Shown: one piece after another, positions 51,701-61,000 of the stretch
Layout of the letters: each line of letters starts with the position of its first letter
Position numbering within the stretch: the first letter of the stretch is position 1
DNA from: Undaria pinnatifida
Lineage: Eukaryota > Sar > Phaeophyceae > Laminariales > Alariaceae
Assembly: GCA_012845835.1 (NCBI GenBank)
Contig: JABAKD010000010.1
Location: 8,427,599-8,491,598 of the forward strand
Direction: 5' to 3'
DNA length: 64,000 nucleotides
Translations under genes and position numbers: made by a program
The notes under the pieces: generated by a model
Database searches by the model: none
What the model saw: only the letters and a program-made list of their open reading frames with translations
What the model was told of the DNA's origin: nothing

Positions 51701-54700
51701 AATGCATATTAAGTCCACGCCACGGCAAAATGCGCAGCGATATATGTGAGGAGGCGGGAGTGCGGTGGGGTGAGCGGGGGGGACGGGGGGTTCACATTTA
51801 ATGCATAGTCGTAGTCGTATGATCATAAATCCTGACATCCCTACAATGCCGGGACGGAGACGGGGCGAGGGTCGGCGATTGACAAGCGATACCCGTTAAC
51901 TAGGATAGCGGTCTGAGCAACGTCTCGGGTGGGCGGAGACGCGTTTTGATACCGCTGAGACTATCCAGGCCGCCTATCACGTTTGTTGAAAAAAATAAAA
52001 ACGTGCGTCTGAATTTACCAAAGACCCAGGTTAGTTCAGCCGCGAGGACCAAAGCGATTAGTCGATGCTCAGCTCAGATTTGCAAAAGCTGCGTGCGTGA
52101 TTCATATCGTACGCCAGAGGCGCTTGCGCTCGCACATTCTATATCGATTCCTTGCGGAAGGTATACACATACAGGCATTCGTCAGAGAGAACAAAAAGAC
52201 GTCCCTAGTCAACACCAAAGACGCTACTACTAGAAGACTGGTCTATTGGGCGCGTCAAAGTTATTCCGGCTTTGATATACCGGTTTTAGTGTAGGGAGGG
52301 CTGTCAGTCAAGAGGTCAAACCGCGATCCCCTCCCAGCATCTATGTGCAACAACGACTCTCCCCCGCCACTCACCCTTTCCCACTGCGCCGGCCTCACGA
52401 CGCGGTCGAGGTGGGCCCGGATGCGCTCGGCCTCCTCACGCCTCCTCTCGTCCAGGAAAGCGTTGCCCGCAGACTTCCCGCTCTTACCGCCCGCGCCGCC
52501 ACCCCACACACCCCAAGTGCTACCTCCGCCCCCAGCCCCGCCGCCGACGCCTCCAGTCGAGTGATCGGCCCGCTCCCTCGCCGCCCTCTTTGTTTTGAGG
52601 AAATCGTCGAGTTTTTCTGAGATGCCCCACACATCTACAGCTTCGTGAAGCCTTTCAGGATGACGAGGGGGATGGTAAATAGGGCGGGTGAGGAAGAAAG
52701 GGGCGGCGGAGGAGAGGGGAGCAAGGTCATGGTTTGAACGGCAACAGCCAGCCAATTAACCCTGACATTGCCGAATCGTCACGGAATATAAATAAATCGA
52801 ACGATCATTTTTGTTGCCGTATTTGCAAAACCATGTGTACACTTTTTTTTTTATCAAAATCGCCAACAACGGGTGTTGGATGGGGTATAGACGTCTCCAT
52901 GTGATCTGATAACATACTACCAGTACCCCCCCTGCCGCAGACGTAAATGTTAACAATACCACACCAACCTGTTGCGGAGGTGTCTCTCGCCGTCTATTCC
53001 GACGTCTAAGCTGCGCACGAGCTCCTGGATCTGAGGAAAAGCGAACCCAACGGCAACATTATCGTCGGTGAGGAGGAGGGGCGAGATCCACACGACGGCC
53101 GCGGTGGGGGGTTTAATGCGCGAAATAAAGCCGGGGCAAGGGAGAGGGGGGGGGAGAGAGAAGGAGGGAGGGGTGATAGTGAAGGAAGGCCTTGAATATT
53201 GTATTGCAGAAAGTGCGCGTGAGTGCGTCATCCGACGGTCTGCCACCAGAGTTTATACAAACGAGCAGACCATGCACGAACGCACACAATTTTCCACCCT
53301 ATGTTTTGTCGATAACAAAACAAAATTTGGGATTCCGACACTACCGTCTGGCACCTCCCTGGGGCGTTGTCCTTCTGCACAACAAGAAGAGCGCCTGAAC
53401 GAGGTGCCATGGCGCAGAACTTTCGGCGGGGAAACCAAAGAACGCCTACCATCCGCCGAGTGAGGAAGCGCTCCACGGTCGACGAGAACAGCCCAATCCA
53501 CCCCAACTGCTCGCACCCCACCCCATCCCACCCCAGCACCCTGCATCCCACCTCACCCCACCCCAACTAATCCCAGCGGTGAACATCCCACCTTCCCCAC
53601 CCCACCCCGCCTCCCACCGCAGCACCATCCCAGCATTGTACTACGTACCTTCTCCGGTCCGTCGTAGAGGCCCCACCAGCAGCCGTGTCTCCGCACGAGG
53701 ACCAAGTGTTTATCGCCCGCAAAGCGCCAGTACTCATTACCGTACCGGTCTCGCCCGAGGGGGCGGTTTCGGGTGAAGCGTTGCCCCTCGTGGCCGGCCT
53801 GTGATGTAATAGTTGCGTTTTTTGTAGCGATGATAGCCGCCACGGTCGTCGAGGGAGGGGAGGGGGGGGGGAAGAGAGACAGCGAGAGAGGGGGTGGGAG
53901 GCAGAGAGGGAAGAGCAGGGGGGAGGGGGGAGGACAGAGAGAAGTGGGGGGAAGGAGAGCGGCGGGGGGGGGGGGGGGATAAGACAATAATAACGTCATC
54001 AGCAGTCTTCAGCTAGGGTTAGGGCTAGGACTTACGGTACGAGTTGAGCCCAGGGATTGAGTTGGATTACATAAAGTTAAATGCGTTCCAAATACGTCCG
54101 CCGAACAAAATAATAGATACAACGACACAAGACAAGGGCTGCCTGTACATGTCGACCGCACCCGAGTCAACTCTTTCATCAAACATACAGCACATTTTAA
54201 TTGCAGCGGCGGCTCAGTAGGCGGCTGTGCGTCTCAAAAAAAAATACAGAGCTCGCAATGGTCTACTTTCTTATGTAGCAGGCACCTGGTACAATTCACC
54301 CTCCCGTCCCCCACTCCCCACCCCGGATATCAAACCTGCAGTTTATTTGCAAGCTCCTCCTCGTCCATGTCACTGTCCACGTCCGCCGCCTCCTCGTCCA
54401 CCTCCTCCACCCCCGCCGCCGCCCGCACCGCCATCGCTGCTACCCCCGCCGCTATCGATGTCGCCTCTGCCGCGCCACCGTTGCCTGCTCCTCCTCCTCC
54501 TCCTTCCCCTGTACCTCCTTCTACCCCGCTACCGCTCCCTCCGCCACCGCCGCCGTTGCCGCCAGCAAGGGTGCTCCCTGCCGGTTTCGGTGGGTCCCCA
54601 CCGACATCTAACATTTCCACCACCACAACCGCCCCACCTCCCTCTGCGTTCGTTGCTGCTGCCGCCGCTGCTGTTGAAGCTGCTGTCCCTGCCGCTGCTC

Positions 54701-57700
54701 CTGCTGTCCCTGCTGCTGCTGCGCCTTCTGCTGACACCGTTGAAAGTACCGTTCCTGCTGCTGTTGCTACCGGCAGGTTGTCGATGCTGCTAACGTTGAT
54801 GGCGTTGCTGCTGCTGTTTGTTTCGGCGGCGGCTGTGGCGGCAGCCCCAACAGTTGCCGGCGACAGAGAAACCGGCCGGAGGGCTGTGCCAGCAGCAGCG
54901 CCAGCAACATGGGCGGTCCCTGAAGTGGCCACAGAACCACCACCAGCGGCAACAGCAGCAGTAGCCGCAGCTGCGGGCGTCAGCGGTGATGCGATAGCGG
55001 TAGTGGATGCCGTCGTGGTGCGAGCGGCTTGCCCCGCCGCCGTTGTCGACGCGCCGGCGCGAGCCTGTCCAAGCTGTAGCTGCTGCTGTTGTCGCTGCTG
55101 TTGCTGTTGTTGCTGGAGCTGCTGCAGCTGGAGCTGTTGATGTATCTGCTGTTGGCGTCGCAGCTGCTGTAGCTGTAGCTGTAGCTGTTGCTGCAGCTGC
55201 AGCTGCTGCTGCTTCTGCTGTTGTTGCTGCTGTTGCTGCTGAAGCTGCTGCTGCTGGTGCGGCTGCTGCTGTAGTCGCTGCTGCTGCTGTAGTCGCTGCT
55301 GCAGCTGCTGCTGTTGTAACTGCTGCTGTTGCTTAACCTGCTGCTGCTGGAGCTGCTGCTGTTGCCGCTGCTGCTGCTGCAGCTGCTGCTGTTGCAGTTG
55401 CTGCAGCTGCAGCTGGTGCTGCTTCTGGAGCTGCTGCTTCTGTTGTTGCTGATGTTGCTGCTGCTGATGAAGCTGCTGCTGCTTCTGTTGTTGCTGTTGT
55501 TGCTGCTGCTGATGAAGCTGCCGCTGCTTCTGTTGTTGCTGCTGTTGCTGCTGCTGCAACTGCTGGTGATGAGTCGACACCGACTGCCCCGTCCGGCCTC
55601 CCTCGGCCCACTGCCCCGGAGGGGAGTACCTCTGGTGCCGGTTGTACGGGTCGTAGCGCTGAGAAGCTGGAGGGTTGATGAACTGCGGGTAGGCATAGCT
55701 CCGTTCTTCCCGCCTTCTCAACCGTCGCTCCTGCCGATGACGCCAAAATTGTTCAGCACCCAAGCCAATACACACAAAATGCGTGAGTGCCAACGAACAA
55801 AAGTGAGATATTTTATACTGAGTAGAAGTTTAGGAGAGCATCATTGTGTTTGTTGGTACCAAAGGGGGATATGTGGCATGTTTATACCGGTAGGTCTCGA
55901 AAATCGTGAGCGCAGCCCCCGGTAGGCACTTCCGAGTAGAGCAATCATCACGTAGAAGGACGAGCACACATCAGAGCAGATATAGTGAACAAACAATAGA
56001 ACGGAAATTCAACAATTTCTTCAGGTAGTAGAGTAGTTGACTGAATGCAAGTCGGCAACTGACGTTGTGTTTGTTACATACCAGTTACCCGGTAAGCCAA
56101 ACTATTGTGGGAGACGAAAACGAAACACGGGCATTTTCAACACCTTCCCATGCGTTTTCTCCAGGGGATGGACAAATCAAAATTGTCTCCTGATCTCTAA
56201 CGTAAATAATTGGTCAGTCTTCGAGAGGGTCCCAGTGGGATTGGCCGATCCTGCTGGCGGGAGTTCCAACGACTGGCCAAATAGCCCAGTTTCTAGTTTC
56301 GATGTAACATCCAACATCAAAAACTAAAACACTCGACCTGATCAAACACAGAGCAATACGAAAAAGAACGAAAAATATATATGCAACAACCTTGCCCCCC
56401 CCGGCGTTGCACCACCATAAACAGTCCTGTACGCCGCTAAAAATGAGCTATATCGCAGAACGGGTAACGGCAAGGAAATGAAGTTTCTCTGGGTATGCGA
56501 TATGCCGCCACGGGCTATGCCAGTGATGTACTCATACAAAGTATACATGTAAACAATACAAATATACATTCTTACATCTCGCAGCGCCAAGTATCGCGCC
56601 CTCCACAGTTTTTTCGTGCACTCCGCGTGCGCCGCGATCCGAGAAGCGAAAACGTTTCCATCCCTTCCTCTCTCCTTCACCGGCCCGGCGGGTAGTACCT
56701 CCACCACAGCCACCCCTACCGCGTCCGGTGCCGCTCCTTCTTTCTCCTCCCTGCCCCCCCCTTCCCCCTCGTCTTCGGAACCACTCTCGGAGTCTTCGTC
56801 AGAATCGTCCATGGAGTCAAGTAGTTTCCGCGACGTCGGGCTTGGGCGGGGGGGGTATAGCTGCCGTAGCCACGTCGGCGCGAAGGGCGACGCGAGGACC
56901 TCAGCTCCTGAAAGGCCAGCCAACAATAAATAAAGCGTCGTGTACACGTAAAAAAGAGGACGCGGGCGAAGCAAGTCAGTGGGGTGGGTGGGTGGGTGGG
57001 TAGCGGGCGGGGGGGGGCGCAGGGAGGGGGGGGGCGTACTCATATGTTGCTTGCCTCGGTCATTTAACCATGGATCATGCATCCCTTTCGAGACGGAGGA
57101 CTGTTCCTACTCCAGACAGACACCTCCAATATTTGGGGCGCTTAGTACGTTTCTTCCATATACAACATTTAAGAAAAACAAACGTATCTGATCTCCTTCC
57201 TCTTTGGCTCTCTGTGATCGCCATCTGCCTCCTAGGATAACGATTGTTTTTTCGCTATTATATCTAATGTATCAAACTTCTCCATGTCAAATCCGTCTAT
57301 TTTCCTCGTCTCTTCCTGTATCACATTCCGTTCCTCCTCGTACAGTTCACACCTCTCCCGCTATGTGAGTTCTACTCTTGGGGGGCAACGGGGGCGGTAC
57401 AAAGATGCATTTTACTTGTTCTCTATGGCGCTGTCGGCTATGTTCTTTCTTTTTTCACCAGCCATAGGAAAGAACACTGTAACTCCAATTCAGCGTCACC
57501 ATGTTTTTGCACCCTGTCTTTTTGCTGTTTCGGGGATCACAGTTTGTTTTGCGCGCCCACGGAGATTAAAGTTAAGCCCGCAGGCCCAGTCACAGTCCCA
57601 TCGAAGGTGCGACGGCAACCAGAATTCCACTCCGACAGAATTTTTTTTCATTGCCACAACAATCACCACTGCTGTACTACCACCACCACTACCACGACAA

Positions 57701-58059
57701 CTACCACTGCCACTATCACTACTATCGCTACTGCTACTACTCTCACCCTCGGCTGGGGTAACCCCAACAATGTCTCCTCCTGCCCCCTCACCCTCGATCC
57801 TGCCTCCAGTCTTCGCCCGGCGAAGGTCTGTGAAGCGAGGCAAGAGCTTTGCCGGCAGGGTCTTTAGCTCAGGGGGCACCAGCACCCACCCCTCGCTGCC
57901 CCCGTCCAGCAGTTCGGACCCACCCGACACGCTGGCGTCGCCGCCGCAGAGGCAACAGATGCCTCCCCCGAACTCGATGTCGGGGGGGGCTGTAATTAAT
58001 TTGGGTGGCAGGGTTTGTTCAGAGAAGGAAGGAAAGAACGAACGATTGTGGGCACACAC

Positions 58060-58099
<40 letters not shown>

Positions 58100-61000
58100 C
58101 GGGAATTGGAGAAGGTAGGGTTGGGGGAGGGCATAGGTACCCATTCCCAGAATACAGTCGAACCGCATCGATGAAAAATACTCTCGACGAAGGTGATACG
58201 CTAGGCGAACCTTGCTGCGAGCTCCTGACGAAAGCCTAACTCAAGTACTGTAGTTCAGTGTCTAAAGCTACCCCGCCAATGGTCACCATGCTGAAGGGTA
58301 CCGTGGTTATCGTACTTGTTGAAAATAATAATCGTTGCTGCAAGGAACAGCGATTACCGTACCGATGGGGAGCAACGGTTACCGTGTGCACTAGCGGGCA
58401 CAATGGCTACCGTACTCGGAGTACAATAGTTACCGGGCATGCCACTACAATGGGTAACGTACTTGAGGGTGCAATGGATGCCGTTCTTGCAGGAGAACAA
58501 TGGTTGGCGTGTTTGGGGGTGCAATAGTTACCATACCTGCGGGGACAAGGGTCAGCCGGCGAACTGGTGATTCGTCGTCTCCTGGCGCCTCGAACGGTTC
58601 ACCATCGTCAAGGTCGCCCCCCCCTCCCCCAAAGCCGCCACCTACGCCTCCGACCTCTCCGGGCTTCTCCTTCTCTCTAGCCATCTCCGACTCCTTCTCC
58701 TGCAAGTCCTGCCGCGAAAAGATTGGAAGGTGGGTTGGCAGAATAAGGGAGAAAGAGAGTGAGAGGGGTATAGAAGGAGAGAGAGAGTGGGGTTGCGGGG
58801 AAGAGAAGAAGATAGAGGAGGAGAGGCAAAGGGTTAGAGAGAAGGAGTGAAAGAGGGAGAGGTAAATACGTAAAGGCAACAGTCCAGTGGGGGGACACGG
58901 TGCACCTGTCAGACGTCCTACACCATGGAACGGGTGTGTCACTCGCCCAGATTCACAGCCACGCCAGTCGTCACACCCACTCACAGCAGTCACAACTACT
59001 GCAGTCCGCTCAGGCAGGGTTGGCCCTTGCATCTAGAATCAACGAGAAAAACAGTCATCAACAGATCCGTTATCAACCATCGCACTCTTCACAAACCGAA
59101 CGACCGAAATACCGAGCGTCCATGGCATACCCGACTAAAAAAACACCCAAGAACGAACACGAGCATGAACACGAATACCCGATCCAACCCATCCCAACCC
59201 AACATAACCGAACCCAACCCAACCCGACATGACCGCACCCGTTGGCCCACGGCCTTAACCTCACCTCTATGTAATTCAAAAATATTCCGGTCATGGACGC
59301 CTCGTCGCAAAGCAGCCCGAGGACAGTGGCACGCTCCTCCGCCGACCACCTTGCCACCCCCCCTGCCACTTTTTCCTCTCCCGCCTTCGACGCCCCCTCC
59401 CCCCTCTCCACCCCCGCCCTCCCGTCTGCCGCCTTTACCGCCGTGGCAGCGACGGCGGCGGCCCCAGCGGGTCCAGCATCGATCGCCCCTCTCAGAATCC
59501 GGAGCCCGCGGTCTAAAGCCCCTCCGTCCCCAGCCCCAGTCCACCCCGGAAGTCCCGCCGCGCCTGACGCCTCTGCATCGTGCCTCAGGTGGCCGAAGTA
59601 CACGGGATGCACCGAGGCCGGGTCCCACAGGCCGTACGCGCGTCCCGAGGGCGGCGACTCGTGCTTGGGCAGGGGCCGCCGTCCCGCGAATGCGGGATGC
59701 ATCGAGGTAGGGTCAAGGGGAAGTCGCTCGGGGCGTCCACCACCACCACCACCACCACCACCGGCGATGGCGACGGCGGCGGGGGCGAAGGTGGGCGAGG
59801 CGGAGGCAGTAGAAGCCGCGCGGGAGGTTCTACCTCTCTCCCCATCTTCTGCGTTATCTTCTCCCCGCAACCGTTCAACTTTAACCCCGCCGATACGATT
59901 CGCCCCAGCTGGGTGGTAAATCGGGCCGGCGTCGCCGTTGCAGTTGGTGCTGCTGCCGACGCCGAAGTGGCCGTTCGGCTTCTCCTTTTCTTCCTCGCGC
60001 TTGACCTGGCTAGCAACAGCCCCTGCTCTGCGTGCGCCACTACCACCACCGTCCACCTCACCACCACCACCACCGCTGCCGTCGGTATGGACAACGTCGC
60101 TACCGACGATGTCCACACTTGTCGGGTTAACGGTATCTCCGGACACAGGTGCTTTCGGGACAACCGCGGTTGCCGCCGCCGCCGCTTTGCTCGCGTCGGT
60201 TTTAGCGGCGCTTAAGGACCCCTTAACAAGTGCCGCCCCCACGGCGGGCTGGAAACCCGCCTCCGTCTTAACGACACCGAAGGCGGAAACTACAGCCGAG
60301 GGGGCGCGGTTAGCGTCAGCGTTGGTGTTAATGCTGGCGTTGGTGTTGGCGCCGGCGTTGGTGGTAGCGGCGGCGGCGGTGGAAATTGCGGCAATTGTAC
60401 CGGTAGTAGTCGTCGAGGCAGGAGTGGCGGCAGCTTCGCCTTGCGGGGGAGTGCCGCCCTCCCTCTTAACCTGCGCGGAAAGTACATAAAAACATTGACC
60501 ACAATGACGACGACGGCGGCGGCAACGGCAACACTAAAAGAGCGACAAAGGTGATCGAACGCTTGTGCGCTGATCGACGCAAATGCAGAGGCGAAGCCAA
60601 GCTGCGGTGTTGGGCACGGCGATAGAAACGGTCGGTGATCGCTCGCGTTTGCCTGCCGTGCGCTGAAACAAAAAAAATGTTGGCAAGCACAGCACTTCTG
60701 TTGTCACCGATTGTCGCACCAGCCACCATATGCCCCCGCCGCGCATTTGCATGGATCAGCCCGAGGGTTCGTTGCTGGCGAGGGGGTGCATGCTCGGCCA
60801 CCCTGGGCCAGCGCAAACAACAACGGTGGGCTGTATATATGCTAGGGCCAATTAAATATAACCTTAACCACAGAAGCGAAAAAGTAGAAGGCCAAATGTA
60901 GATAAGGCAAGACTAAAACAAAAAACAAGTCCTTTACGAGCAACCGGTGTCGGTTTTCGTATCGACGAAGCTTTCCACGAACACACGTTTTCTGCACTCG

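Noticed and set aside
55007..55925. Leu-rich and Ala-rich plus-strand frames opposite the polyglutamine tract
   Set aside because: CAG repeats read in other frames give polyleucine and polyalanine; no splice or domain support.
57940..57989. PHD finger starting at the CCLCGG motif of exon 57989-57747
   Set aside because: The later Cys/His ligands of a PHD finger are missing.
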